A stretch of DNA of 18,074 nucleotides from a bacterium UBA6115 (GCA_002428405.1 DIWD01000035.1:1-18074), one strand, 5' to 3'; shown: positions 1 to 7,532, counted from the first letter of the stretch. Numbers and translations are program-made. Notes: generated from the sequence alone by a model not told the origin.

Positions 1-48
1 TCCCCGCTGCCCTCCGGCATCTTCGTTGTTGAGGGCGACAAACCATGA
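1..48 (+). CDS. 3' end of an upstream gene (partial)
   Basis: An open frame enters from the window edge and ends at TGA 46-48, giving the 15-residue tail SPLPSGIFVVEGDKP. A good intrinsic terminator begins 16 bases later, which fits the end of a plus-strand transcription unit. The piece is too short to assign a family or function. Confidence 0.5.
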   Translation, partial: SPLPSGIFVVEGDKP

Positions 49-64
49 CGCGTAAAGAAGAAAC

Positions 65-98
65 AAGGCTGCCAGCTCAATGGCGGCCTTACTTTTTC
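65..98 (+). terminator. Intrinsic terminator of the upstream gene
   Basis: A 10-bp stem (AAGGCTGCCA / TGGCGGCCTT, one G-T wobble) with a 6-base loop is followed by ACTTTTT. It separates the upstream gene from the decarboxylase promoter. Confidence 0.8.
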
Positions 99-126
99 GG
101 GTAATCCGAACCTGATAAATATCTTC

Positions 127-155
127 TTGCACATCAAACATTGCGTGCGTATAAT
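127..155 (+). promoter_or_regulatory. Sigma-A-type promoter for the decarboxylase gene
   Basis: The -35 box TTGCAC (127-132) and the -10 box TATAAT (150-155) are separated by exactly 17 bases. This places the start of transcription near 162, about 60 bases before the coding start. Confidence 0.7.
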
Positions 156-223
156 GCACACCAGCATTAAGCCAAAGGGGATGCCTCCGCGGCTTGCTGA
201 CAAACTGATGAATGAGGTTGAGA

Positions 224-1657
224 ATGGCGGATTCTTTGCTTGAACTCCTGCAGCAATCCTGCCCGGTCACGCTGCCGATGCACATGCCCGGGCATAAGCG
301 GAATACTCTTCTTGCACCCTACCTGAAGACACTGGCGGCGGACCTGGATATCACGGAGATCAAAGGATTTGACCACCTGCACGCTGCCGGGGGGATCCTC
401 AGGGATGGCATGGAGCAGGCGGCGGAGGTCTTTGGAGCCAGACACAGTTTTTTTCTGATCAATGGCAGTACGGTGGGCATCCTGGCGGCGATCCGTGCTG
501 TGACTTCTCCCGGAGACAGCGTACTCATGTCGCGAAACTGCCACCGCTCGGTGTATCACGCGCTTGCCATCAACAACCTCAGGCCTTATTTTATTTATCC
601 GCAGACCAACCTGCGCTACCAGATCATGGCCTCGCTGAGCGTCAAGAAAATCGAAGACACCATTGCCCGGCACAGTGACGCGCGGGTGCTCATCATCACC
701 TGTCCCACCTATGAAGGCGTGATGAGCAACCTGTCTGAAATCATCCACGCCGCCCACCGCCATGGACTGACAGTCATCGTGGATGAGGCACATGGCGCCC
801 ATCTCGGCTTTTCATCCTATTTTCCTTCCGGAGCAGTCAGCGCGGGGGCGGACATTGTCATCCAGAGCCTGCACAAGACCATGCCTTCTCTGACCCAGAC
901 AGCCCTGGCCCATGTGCGGACCCCCTCCCTCGCGCATGAAATGCGCAGGCAGCTGTCGGTTTTTGAGACCACCAGCCCCTCTTTTCTTCTTCTGGCCAGC
1001 ATCGATTCCTGCGTCAGGCTGATCAAGGAAAAAGGGCCTGAACTGTTTGAGAATTGGGCACAGGCGCTTGAGGCATTTCAGCAAAAAACGCTGGGGCTCA
1101 AGCATCTTCGCGTGCTGGGCTACGGGAAAGAGCGCGGCAAGTCGCTGGACAACATCTTTGCGCTGGATCCGAGCAAGGTATTTATCTCTACCCTTAACAG
1201 CAACATCAACGGGCATGAGCTGGCGGAAATTATGCGCAACGAGCACTCCACAGAGCCTGAGATGATCAACCCCCAGGGGGTGCTGGCGATGACGGGCATG
1301 GGGGACACCGTGGAGACGATGGAGCGTTTCGGCGACAGTCTGCTTTTAATTGATAAAAAACTCACTCCCGCGAAATCCGTCAAGGTGCCACTGATGGCGC
1401 CACAGGTGCAAAGCGCGGTGCCGCTGGCCACAGCGGAGCGGGCGCCGTTCATCTGTATGCCCATTGAGGAATCCGAAGGCTACGTGCTGGCGGAGAACAT
1501 CACGGTATATCCCCCCGGCATCCCGGTCGTGATACCCGGTGAAGTGATGAATGCCGAGGCGGTGCGCTACCTTTTGGCCGCGCAGGCGACTGGAAATACC
1601 ATTCTCCGTTCCCGCTCGGACCTGGACGGTCAGCTGGCGGTGATGAGGGATTCCTGA
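224..1657 (+). CDS. Orn/Lys/Arg decarboxylase family protein (PLP-dependent)
   Basis: Fold-type I PLP enzyme of the ornithine/lysine/arginine decarboxylase family, which makes polyamine precursors in the cytosol. The N-terminus has the family motif PMHMPGHKR (about residues 18-26). The cofactor site is clear: DEAH at 187-190 (Asp for the PLP ring nitrogen) and SLHKT, where Lys218 would form the Schiff base. At about 477 residues it matches the short Gram-positive type (Bacillus SpeA/YaaO-like) rather than the 700-residue inducible enzymes. I chose ATG 224 because GAGG lies 6 bases before it; ATG 212 is in frame but has no ribosome binding site. It is transcribed alone from its own promoter. 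Which amino acid is decarboxylated cannot be told from the sequence. Confidence 0.9.
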   Translation: MADSLLELLQQSCPVTLPMHMPGHKRNTLLAPYLKTLAADLDITEIKGFDHLHAAGGILRDGMEQAAEVFGARHSFFLINGSTVGILAAIRAVTSPGDSVLMSRNCHRSVYHALAINNLRPYFIYPQTNLRYQIMASLSVKKIEDTIARHSDARVLIITCPTYEGVMSNLSEIIHAAHRHGLTVIVDEAHGAHLGFSSYFPSGAVSAGADIVIQSLHKTMPSLTQTALAHVRTPSLAHEMRRQLSVFETTSPSFLLLASIDSCVRLIKEKGPELFENWAQALEAFQQKTLGLKHLRVLGYGKERGKSLDNIFALDPSKVFISTLNSNINGHELAEIMRNEHSTEPEMINPQGVLAMTGMGDTVETMERFGDSLLLIDKKLTPAKSVKVPLMAPQVQSAVPLATAERAPFICMPIEESEGYVLAENITVYPPGIPVVIPGEVMNAEAVRYLLAAQATGNTILRSRSDLDGQLAVMRDS

Positions 1658-1700
1658 GAAGAGCATATGTGAACAAGCTGTAACACATCTGCCCCTTTGC

Positions 1701-1730
1701 TTGCGGCGACGGGATTTGATATGCCATAAT
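1701..1730 (+). promoter_or_regulatory. Candidate promoter for the secreted foldase gene
   Basis: TTGCGG (1701-1706) and CATAAT (1725-1730) are spaced by 18 bases, 36 bases before the ATG. The match is moderate. No terminator is seen between the decarboxylase and this gene, so read-through is also possible. Confidence 0.45.
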
Positions 1731-1765
1731 GAACAGAACTGATCAGACGGAAAGGAACGAATTGA

Positions 1766-3112
1766 ATGAAAAAGAACCGAATCGCCCTTCTATTGGCCCT
1801 CGTGATGACATTGAGCATGTTTTCTGCTTTTGGTGAGGCCGTCAAAACCGGGGATCCTGCCCTGGCCACCGTGAATGGCGTGGACATCCTCAAAAGTGAA
1901 GCTGACGCGCTGATCCCTTTGTTTATCGATAATCAGTACATTGCCGACGCCACAGATTACGGCACAGTGCTGGAGGCTTTGATCCAGCGGAAAATCATTC
2001 TGAAAAAGGCATCCGACCTCGGATTTGACCAATTCACGCAGGAAGAACTGGACGCCTTTGAACAAGATGCGATCACCCAGTGGGACGAAGCGCTGGCCAG
2101 TTACGCGGACTATTATCAGAGCGAGGACACTGAGGAAGCCCGCGAGGCCGCGCTGAAGCTGGCAGAGGACACCTTTCTTGCTGAAGGCATGTCAAAGGAG
2201 ACCCTGGTGGAAAATCTGCGTGACACCGCTGCCATGGACCGCCTGACTCAATACCTGATTGGAGATTATCTTCCCAGCGAGGAAGAGGTCCAGGCTGTTT
2301 TCAATCAGTATGGGCCGATGTACCAGGAAACCTACCAGAACGATATCGCGCAGTATGAGTACATGACCCGGTATGCCGGACAAACCAGCTGGTACACGCC
2401 GGAAGGTTACCGCAGCATCATTCATATCCTGCTGAAGGCTGATGAAACGCTGATGCAGGATTACAATTCCCTGAGCGCCCGATTTGAAGAACAGCAGGGA
2501 GAAGCGGATACCCAGGTGGTTGAAGGCGCGGAGAATGCGCCGGAGAATGATGCGGCCGCACAGCAGCCTGTTACCCAGGAGATGCTGGATGCCGCCCGCC
2601 AGGCAGTGATGGATTCCCGCAAGGACGACATCGGCGCGATCACCCAGCGCCTGGGAAGCGGAGAGAACTTCACTGCTCTGATCAAGGATTACGGGGAGGA
2701 TCCCGGGATGCTGGATGAGACAACACTGAGCGAAGGCTATCCGGTTCACGTTCAGTCTGTTATCTGGGACCCTGTGTTTACTGCCGCAGCGTTCTCTGAA
2801 AAGATGAAACAGCCCGGCGACATCAGCGACCCTGTTGTGGGCAGCAATGGCATCCACATCCTCATGTACCTTCGCGATCTTCCCTCCGGGCTCATCATGA
2901 CGGACGCCATCCGCCTGGAGATTGAGGATTATCTGTTGGCCAGCAAGAAAAACGAGGCTTTCAGCGTGGCATATACGGAATGGCTGACGCAGGAGCAAGT
3001 GATTTACCACCAGGAGGAAATCGATAAAGCTGTTGCAGAGGCGTCCCAAAACGTCATCTCTCCGGAGGAGCAGCCGCTTGAAGCCGTGACGGACGCTGAA
3101 GACAGCGATTAA
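1766..3112 (+). CDS. Secreted parvulin-type peptidyl-prolyl isomerase (SurA/PrsA-like)
   Basis: Predicted exported foldase that would help proteins fold outside the membrane. The N-terminus is a signal peptide (MKKNRIALLLALVMTLSMFS, likely cut after the AFGEA region) with no lipobox cysteine, so it looks secreted rather than lipid-anchored. Residues about 30-180 are a SurA-N-like helical part (ATVNGVDILKSEADAL). The parvulin domain runs from about 214 (YRSIIHILLKAD) to 385 and ends with the typical PGDISDPVVGSNGIHILMYL pattern. It is split by an acidic insert of about 40 residues, and the C-terminus is also acidic. AAAGGA precedes the ATG. The promoter of infC begins right behind its stop codon. 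The family is clear; its clients are unknown. Confidence 0.85.
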   Translation: MKKNRIALLLALVMTLSMFSAFGEAVKTGDPALATVNGVDILKSEADALIPLFIDNQYIADATDYGTVLEALIQRKIILKKASDLGFDQFTQEELDAFEQDAITQWDEALASYADYYQSEDTEEAREAALKLAEDTFLAEGMSKETLVENLRDTAAMDRLTQYLIGDYLPSEEEVQAVFNQYGPMYQETYQNDIAQYEYMTRYAGQTSWYTPEGYRSIIHILLKADETLMQDYNSLSARFEEQQGEADTQVVEGAENAPENDAAAQQPVTQEMLDAARQAVMDSRKDDIGAITQRLGSGENFTALIKDYGEDPGMLDETTLSEGYPVHVQSVIWDPVFTAAAFSEKMKQPGDISDPVVGSNGIHILMYLRDLPSGLIMTDAIRLEIEDYLLASKKNEAFSVAYTEWLTQEQVIYHQEEIDKAVAEASQNVISPEEQPLEAVTDAEDSD

Positions 3113-3116
3113 GTGC

Positions 3117-3145
3117 TTGACAACCATCAGGATGCGCAGTAAGAT
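3117..3145 (+). promoter_or_regulatory. Promoter of the infC-rpmI-rplT operon
   Basis: A perfect -35 TTGACA (3117-3122) and a -10 TAAGAT (3140-3145) are spaced by 17 bases. It starts 5 bases after the stop of the foldase gene and would give a leader of about 120 nt before infC. Confidence 0.7.
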
Positions 3146-3151
3146 AATCAA

Positions 3152-3256
3152 TGCGATAAGCAGAAGCAGCCCGCTTCTCACCTGACGAACACGGTTTGTC
3201 TGGTGCAGGGATACGAATCATTTCGGATTGGCGGGTTTTTGCCCGCCAATTTTCTA
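3152..3256 (+). promoter_or_regulatory. Structured leader with attenuator before infC (L20-leader-like candidate)
   Basis: The leader holds three hairpins: AGAAGC/GCTTCT (3162-3178); a long one from 3179 to 3205 (CACC, a T-T mismatch, then a 7-bp stem capped by ACG); and a perfect 9-bp terminator stem ATTGGCGGG/CCCGCCAAT (3227-3250) followed by TTTTCT. The terminator ends about 10 bases before the infC ribosome binding site, where it would stop transcription of the operon. CCCGC at 3170-3174 could pair with GCGGG at 3231-3235 and so act as an antiterminator. In Bacillus the same operon is controlled by ribosomal protein L20 binding its leader. That L20 acts here is inference from position and structure. 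Confidence 0.6.
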
Positions 3257-3269
3257 TTATCGGAGGTGG

Positions 3270-3821
3270 ATGCAAATCAACACGGAACTGATGATCAACG
3301 AAGGGATCCGCGACCGCGAAGTCCGCGTCATCGGCGCTGACGGCGCTCAACTGGGCATTATGCCCACAGAGCGCGCCATGCAGCTGGCTGATGAGGCGCA
3401 CCTGGACCTGGTCAAGATTGTGCCCAAGGCACAGCCGCCGGTCTGCAAACTGATGAACTTTGACAAGCACCGTTTTGAGCAGGCCAAGCGCGAGAGGGAA
3501 ATGCGCAAGAACCAGAAGACCGTTTCGCTCAAGGAAGTGCAGCTTTCTGCCACGATTGAGGAGAACGATATCCAGACCAAGGCCAAGAACGCAGTCAAAT
3601 TCCTAAAAGCCGGGGACAAGGTCAAGGTCACCATCCGTTTCCGCGGCCGTCAGATCACCCACAGCGAGATTGGCTACCGTGTCATGAAGGAATTCGCTGA
3701 CCGCATCAGCGACGTGGCAGTCATAGAGCGGCCGCCGAACCTGGAAGGCCGCCATATGATCATGATCCTTGTCCCCAAACAGGAAAAACCCGCAAAGACA
3801 GACAAAGAGCTTCAGCCTTAA
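3270..3821 (+). CDS. infC: Translation initiation factor IF-3
   Basis: IF-3 binds the 30S ribosomal subunit, prevents early joining of 50S and checks the start codon and initiator tRNA. The 183-residue protein has the N-terminal domain (MINEGIRDREVRVIG, then PPVCKLMNFDKHRFE), the lysine-rich linker, and the C-terminal domain (VTIRFRGRQITHSEIGY through PPNLEGRHMIMILVPK). Length and motifs are normal. It is the first gene of infC-rpmI-rplT. The start is slightly uncertain: GGAGG lies only 3 bases before ATG 3270, an unusually short gap. The in-frame ATC at 3276 would have a 9-base gap, and infC is known to use rare start codons in other bacteria. The open frame extends upstream into the terminator, which cannot be coding. 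Confidence 0.95.
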   Translation: MQINTELMINEGIRDREVRVIGADGAQLGIMPTERAMQLADEAHLDLVKIVPKAQPPVCKLMNFDKHRFEQAKREREMRKNQKTVSLKEVQLSATIEENDIQTKAKNAVKFLKAGDKVKVTIRFRGRQITHSEIGYRVMKEFADRISDVAVIERPPNLEGRHMIMILVPKQEKPAKTDKELQP

Positions 3822-3869
3822 GACCGCAGACGCGGCTGGCCTGCTGCCCAATTGAAGGAGGACAAACCA

Positions 3870-4067
3870 ATGCCCAAGATGAAATCCCACCGCGGCGCGG
3901 TCAAACGTTTCCGCGTAACGAAAAGCGGCCTTGTCAAGCACAAGAGCATGAACCTGGACCATATCATGACCAAGAAGAAAACCAAGCGCACCCGCCATCT
4001 GCGCGCAGGCGGATTCCTGATGAATAAAAAGGAAGCCGCAACCATCCGCAGGCTGATCCAGCAATAA
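3870..4067 (+). CDS. rpmI: Large ribosomal subunit protein bL35
   Basis: A 65-residue basic ribosomal protein. The sequence [20 protein letters not shown] at the N-terminus and the [10 protein letters not shown] stretch are hallmarks of bL35. The start at 3870 is fixed by AAGGAGG at 3855-3861 and by the conserved MPKMK beginning; an in-frame ATG at 3852 lies before the ribosome binding site and is not used. It lies 48 bases after infC and 30 bases before rplT, in one operon. Confidence 0.97.
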   Translation: MPKMKSHRGAVKRFRVTKSGLVKHKSMNLDHIMTKKKTKRTRHLRAGGFLMNKKEAATIRRLIQQ

Positions 4068-4097
4068 TTTCAACGCTTTTTAAGGAGGAAACCCAAC

Positions 4098-4448
4098 ATG
4101 GCTCGAATCAAACGGGCAGTGAATGCTAAAAAAAAGCGTCGGAAGATGCTCAAACTGGCCAAGGGATATTACGGCGCAAAATCAAGGCAGTATCGTGCGG
4201 CAAGCGAGCAGGTCCGCCGCTCGCTCCGCTATGCATATATCGGCCGCAAGCACAGGAAGCGCGATTTCCGCCGCCTGTGGATCATTCGCATCAACGCGGC
4301 GGCACGGCTCAACGGCATGAATTATTCAGCTTTCATCAACGGCCTGAAGCGCAAGGGCATTGTGATCAACCGCAAGATGCTGGCGGACCTGGCAGTCAAT
4401 GACGCCCTGGCTTTCACACACCTGGCCGAACAGATTAAAAGCGCCTGA
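4098..4448 (+). CDS. rplT: Large ribosomal subunit protein bL20
   Basis: A 116-residue protein with the bL20 signature: [20 protein letters not shown], then [19 protein letters not shown], the helical [18 protein letters not shown] and [14 protein letters not shown]. It is needed early in 50S assembly and, in Bacillus, also represses its own operon by binding the infC leader. AAGGAGG lies at the usual distance from ATG 4098. It is the last gene of the operon, and a terminator follows 17 bases after the stop. Confidence 0.97.
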   Translation: MARIKRAVNAKKKRRKMLKLAKGYYGAKSRQYRAASEQVRRSLRYAYIGRKHRKRDFRRLWIIRINAAARLNGMNYSAFINGLKRKGIVINRKMLADLAVNDALAFTHLAEQIKSA

Positions 4449-4465
4449 GGCATACGCAGCGCAGC

Positions 4466-4498
4466 AGACCGCGGCATTGTATAACCGCGGTCTTTCTT
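4466..4498 (+). terminator. Intrinsic terminator of the infC-rpmI-rplT operon
   Basis: A perfect 9-bp stem AGACCGCGG (4466-4474) / CCGCGGTCT (4485-4493) with a 10-base loop is followed by TTCTTGT. Confidence 0.85.
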
Positions 4499-4525
4499 GT
4501 GAAGAGAGAGACGCTGTGGTATAAT
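4497..4525 (+). promoter_or_regulatory. Promoter of aroK
   Basis: TTGTGA (4497-4502) and a consensus TATAAT (4520-4525) are separated by 17 bases. The -35 box overlaps the T tract of the preceding terminator, a compact arrangement. Confidence 0.6.
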
Positions 4526-4571
4526 TCCGCCATCTGGGATATGCGTTAAAAGCCTGATGGGGGAAATCTCT

Positions 4572-5087
4572 GTGTTGCGTATGCATGTATTCCTGGTCGG
4601 AATGTCAGGTGGCGGGAAAACCAGCCTTGGCAGGAAGGCGGCGGCCAATTTGAATGTCCGCTTTTTGGATACCGACCAGCGCGTCAGCGAAATGATGGGG
4701 ATGAGCGTCAATGAGATTTACGCCGCTTTTGGCGAGGATTTTTTCCGCAATGCCGAGTCCGGCGTGCTCATTGAGCTGGCAGGGGAACCGCCCTGCATCG
4801 TTTCAACCGGCGGCGGGCTCCCCACCTTAAGGGAGAATGTGCAGCTGATGCAGAACCATGGCGTCATTATCCATATCGACCGCCCGCTGGATCAGATTTT
4901 GTCGGATATCAAGCTTGACCGGCGTCCCACGCTCAGGGATGGCTCCTATGAGGATGTCATCCATGAATACAGCAAGCACATTGGCTTCTACCACGCTTGC
5001 GCAGACTATACGCTGGATAATTCTCTCGGCTTTACCGTCGGCGTAAACAACCTGACTGCACTCATCCAAAAACTGAACCAGGAGTGA
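4572..5087 (+). CDS. aroK: Shikimate kinase
   Basis: It phosphorylates shikimate at the 3-hydroxyl with ATP, a step on the way to chorismate and the aromatic amino acids. The P-loop is GMSGGGKTS (about residues 10-18). The shikimate- and Mg-binding D-x-D is LDTD (33-35), STGGG is the substrate-binding GGG motif, and DRRPTLRDGS is the lid with its arginines. The length of about 171 residues is normal. The start is uncertain: GGGGGA at 4558-4563 favours GTG 4572 or TTG 4575; ATG 4581 is farther away, and ATG 4557 overlaps the ribosome binding site. The gene stands alone, without other aromatic pathway genes nearby, and is the last intact chromosomal gene before the island. Confidence 0.9.
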   Translation: MLRMHVFLVGMSGGGKTSLGRKAAANLNVRFLDTDQRVSEMMGMSVNEIYAAFGEDFFRNAESGVLIELAGEPPCIVSTGGGLPTLRENVQLMQNHGVIIHIDRPLDQILSDIKLDRRPTLRDGSYEDVIHEYSKHIGFYHACADYTLDNSLGFTVGVNNLTALIQKLNQE

Positions 5088-5161
5088 CTGCGGAGTATTA
5101 GCACACTCCCTCCTGCCTTCTTATCTTATGCTTGATTCTGCCGGCATATGTGAAACCCTGA

Positions 5162-5185
5162 AACGTTCCCGTTTCAGGGCTTTCA
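5162..5185 (-). terminator. Displaced terminator of the original tRNA-Thr gene
   Basis: A hairpin whose arms include CTGAAAC and GTTTCAG with loop GTTCCC lies directly downstream (in minus-strand sense) of the displaced tRNA 3' fragment. On the minus strand it is followed by GGGTTTCAC, a weak T tract. Its place suggests that it ended tRNA-Thr transcription before the island was inserted. Confidence 0.5.
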
Positions 5186-5231
5186 TTGGAGCTGATGATG
5201 GGACTCGGACCCATGACCTCATCCTTACCAA
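5186..5231. repeat. Left attachment repeat: displaced tRNA-Thr 3' fragment
   Basis: It is identical over 46 bases to 15516-15561. On the minus strand it reads from the end of the anticodon loop through the T arm, the 3' acceptor strand and CCA. The match stops at 5232, and what follows cannot complete a tRNA. It is most likely the original chromosomal 3' end of the tRNA gene, pushed away by integration. Confidence 0.9.
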
Positions 5232-5596
5232 TGCGGTTTAGGCTGTTTATGTAGGTTGAAGAAAGTGGAATTAAATAAGTGAAATCAACGCTTTTCATGA
5301 TCTCTCGTATCATTAGGTGCTAACGAGTGATAAGCGCGTAGGGGTAAAAGTAGGGGTCAAAACATATTAGGAAAAATTGGTTTATAGTCAATTGTGTAGT
5401 GCACTATTCAACAAACACTGGATACGGAAATTGAAATTCCAGAATCAGAAACCCGAGCATTGTGTACGCTCCACCGCCACCCTTGACAGAACCTTGAGAA
5501 ACGCTGTTCATGTATCGCCGAAGGCGAAGAACTCATCAGCAAGTCACGAAAGCGGTCGCCGCCGGAAGCGCAAGCATAGCTTTTCCCAAGCACCTG
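5232..5596. other. Non-coding left end of the island
   Basis: No convincing gene is seen on either strand. Besides the arm-type repeat it holds short nested palindromes near 5301-5335 (CTCGT/ACGAG and TATCA/TGATA). The open frames across 5377-5896 have no family resemblance and run against the transposase relic. Confidence 0.5.
5338..5360 (+). repeat. Left candidate integrase arm site (two GTAGGGGT units)
   Basis: Two units GTAGGGGT are separated by three A's and followed by CA. The same arrangement with GTAAGGGT units occurs at 15424-15446 near the other end, in the same orientation. The position about 110 bases inside the left attachment repeat suggests an arm-type integrase binding site; this role is inferred. 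Confidence 0.5.
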
Positions 5597-6559
5597 TCAA
5601 GGGTAAGCCGCCCTCGGCGGTGGTTGCGCCGCGGGACCCGTAACATCGCCTCCGGCTCTGAATCTATCAGCAAAGGCAGGCGGCGCATGGCGAGCCCTGT
5701 ATTGCGGCGCCGGCGTCAAGTAATTCAAGGAGTAGGCAGGCCGCTGTTCGTTGAAGAAATGGATGTAGTCCTCGACTTCCCGGCCAATGGATTCATTTCC
5801 AGTCACATGGAAATCCGAAAACATCTCAGCCTTGATCCAGCTGTTGATGACTTCCATGGCGGCGTTGTCCGTCGGTGTTCCTGCACGGGACATTGAATGG
5901 ACAATGTTGTACATCGGGAGCAGCTCATTGAAGCTTTTTGAAGCGTAAACCGAGCCCTGGTCCGAATGCAGAATCGTCTTGTACTGCGGATACTGCTTCT
6001 TCACCGTCAGCAGGTCTTCCAGTCCGCTGAGGTACGTCATCCGGTCGCCGCGCTTGGACGACAGTGAATGGCTGATGATTTCGTTTTTCCAGAGATTCAT
6101 GTACAGCGTCAGCTCATAGTAGATCCCCTTGACCTTGAAGACCGTCATGTCGCTGACGAAGCATTGCAGCGGCGCATCGACGCTCATTTCTGACAGGACA
6201 AGGTTCGGGAACACCTTGTGCGACTCGCCGGATTTCCTGTAGCACTTGTGCGCGTAAGGATCCGAGAGGATTAGGCCGGTATCCAGTCAGATTTTCGCGT
6301 TCAGCCACCGGTACCCATGAGACGGATACCTCAGATGGTATTCCTGAAACAGCAGGATGGCGCTCACCAGACTCTTGATGCGACGACAAGGATGTGACAG
6401 GTGTTTCTTCCAGTTGTAGAAACTGCTCCGCCTGATTCCCATTGTCTCACAAAGCAGCTTCACGGCAAACGCGCCGGACAGCTCCAAGATCACTTGGTAT
6501 TCTCCTTGCCGAAAGGTATAAATTCCTTCTGCGCACCATCTCCCTTCACGCTGAGGCAA
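5597..6559 (-). pseudogene. IS3-family (IS150-type) transposase OrfB, inactivated
   Basis: The minus-strand frame reads through the helix-turn-helix part (VKLLCETMGIRRSSFYNWKK), the YPSHGYRWLNAKI segment and the whole DDE catalytic domain: Asp in CFVSDMT, Asp in ILHSDQGSVYAS, Glu in NAAMEVINSWIKAE, then FFNEQRPAYSLNYLTP. A TGA at 6287-6289 interrupts the frame just after LNAKI, where relatives usually have Arg, so it is probably a CGA-to-TGA change. The frame then continues without a shift (LDTGLILSDPYAHKC). About 15-20 residues usually found between YAHKC and FPNL seem to be missing. No orfA and no clear terminal inverted repeats are seen, so this is a remnant of an IS inside the island. The C-terminal tail after about 5690 is not part of the family. 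Confidence 0.85.
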
Positions 6560-6620
6560 TAACGGACAGAACCGGTATGTAGGAAAGAAGCATCGCCAAA
6601 AACAACATCATCGTTTTCAT
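6546..6620 (-). pseudogene. Orphan signal-peptide reading frame next to the IS relic
   Basis: A 24-codon minus-strand frame starts at ATG 6620 behind a GGAGAAT ribosome binding site. It encodes a classic signal-peptide start (MKTMMLFLAMLL) ending in SVIASA, an A-x-A signal-peptidase motif, and then stops at once at TGA. Its end overlaps the first bases of the transposase relic. The simplest reading is the 5' stump of an exported-protein gene cut off by the IS insertion. A genuine 24-residue hydrophobic peptide is the alternative, less likely because only one basic residue and a cleavage motif are present. Confidence 0.55.
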
Positions 6621-6793
6621 GACCATTCTCCATTCACAAGGTCAGACGTATGGGGAAACGGCTCAAGTAGCAAGCACAGTGGTAAATCACAGCTAAATAA
6701 AGTTCAACTGAACAATACTACTTAAAGAGCAATGTAGCAATCCTGTTTGCCTGTGAGCCAATCAAAACGCATCTTATGAGAAAGTGCATCGGT

Positions 6794-6823
6794 TTGACAT
6801 CAAAGAAAGCATTGTGTTATATA
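6794..6823 (+). promoter_or_regulatory. Promoter of the 220-residue secreted protein gene
   Basis: A perfect TTGACA (6794-6799) and TATATA (6818-6823) are spaced by 18 bases, 46 bases before the ATG. The region 6621-6793 before it holds no other feature that I can see. Confidence 0.6.
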
Positions 6824-6869
6824 TTGGTTAAAAATCAGGAATTAACCGTGGGAGGGGGATGAAAACAAC

Positions 6870-7532
6870 ATGCGGAAAGGTTCCTTTGGAATCGCGCATT
6901 TCCTGCTCCAGTTTCTCATTGCATGCCTTGGACTTGGCGTCGTCCTGGCCGAACAAGTAACGGTTCCTCCTAGGGACATATTGCAAAGCTATCAAGACGT
7001 CTTGCTGGGCAAACGAAGCTACCTGCAGTGTAACTATTATGACGATATCTATCACGAGACGTATATACCGAGTGATATTCTCGAGTGGTATGGTTTTGAG
7101 TTTGAGCTTCCGTTGCGATTTGTAGAATTCACTGTCACCGATCTGGATGCGGATGGCTTTCCGGATCTCATCCTGCGGCTTTCGGAGGACTTCGGCTTTG
7201 AGTTGTTGCGGTATGAGAACGGACAGGTCTACGGTTTTCCCTTTGTCTCTCGAGCAATGGAAGAAATCACGACCAGTGGTGATATCCACGGCTCCAGCGG
7301 TGCGGATGACTTTGGGTGGTATCAGGTACGCTTTTATACCGAAAAGATGGAAACATTTGAAACATGCTGGAAACATGCTGCTGAGAATGGCCGCTATCAA
7401 TATGTTATATGTAATGAGGAAGTATCCGAAAGTGACTTCACGGAATTCTGTGACGGGCTTTGGAGAAAAGACCATGTCTGTTGGGTAGAATACACGCCTG
7501 AAAACCTTAATGCACTCATACCAGACTATTGA
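6870..7532 (+). CDS. Secreted protein with a Ca-binding-like D-x-D-x-D-G motif, unknown function
   Basis: A 220-residue protein with a hydrophobic N-terminus (FLLQFLIACLGLGVVLA), read as a signal peptide cut near residue 28. At residues 88-102 it has TVTDLDADGFPDLIL, where Asp91, Asp93, Asp95 and Asp99 form the calcium-loop pattern of FG-GAP/VCBS and dockerin-like repeats. Only one such motif is present, so it is not a full propeller. GGGAGGGGG lies about 11 bases before ATG 6870. The gene has its own promoter and terminator, a single-gene unit. Similar small exported proteins with DLDGDG-type loops are common in Clostridia, but I do not recognise a named family. Confidence 0.75.
   Translation: MRKGSFGIAHFLLQFLIACLGLGVVLAEQVTVPPRDILQSYQDVLLGKRSYLQCNYYDDIYHETYIPSDILEWYGFEFELPLRFVEFTVTDLDADGFPDLILRLSEDFGFELLRYENGQVYGFPFVSRAMEEITTSGDIHGSSGADDFGWYQVRFYTEKMETFETCWKHAAENGRYQYVICNEEVSESDFTEFCDGLWRKDHVCWVEYTPENLNALIPDY

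Noticed and set aside
2192..3181. Long minus-strand open frame of 329 codons opposite the foldase gene
   Set aside because: It mirrors the codon pattern of the real plus-strand gene, and its protein has no family features.
5186..5231. A second tRNA-Thr gene at the left end
   Set aside because: Only the 3' part (anticodon loop to CCA) is present; the D arm and 5' acceptor strand are missing, so it is a displaced attachment fragment.
5510..5896. Plus-strand frame rich in arginine across the end of the IS relic
   Set aside because: It is the complement of the transposase frame and GC-rich flank, with no domain or start signal.
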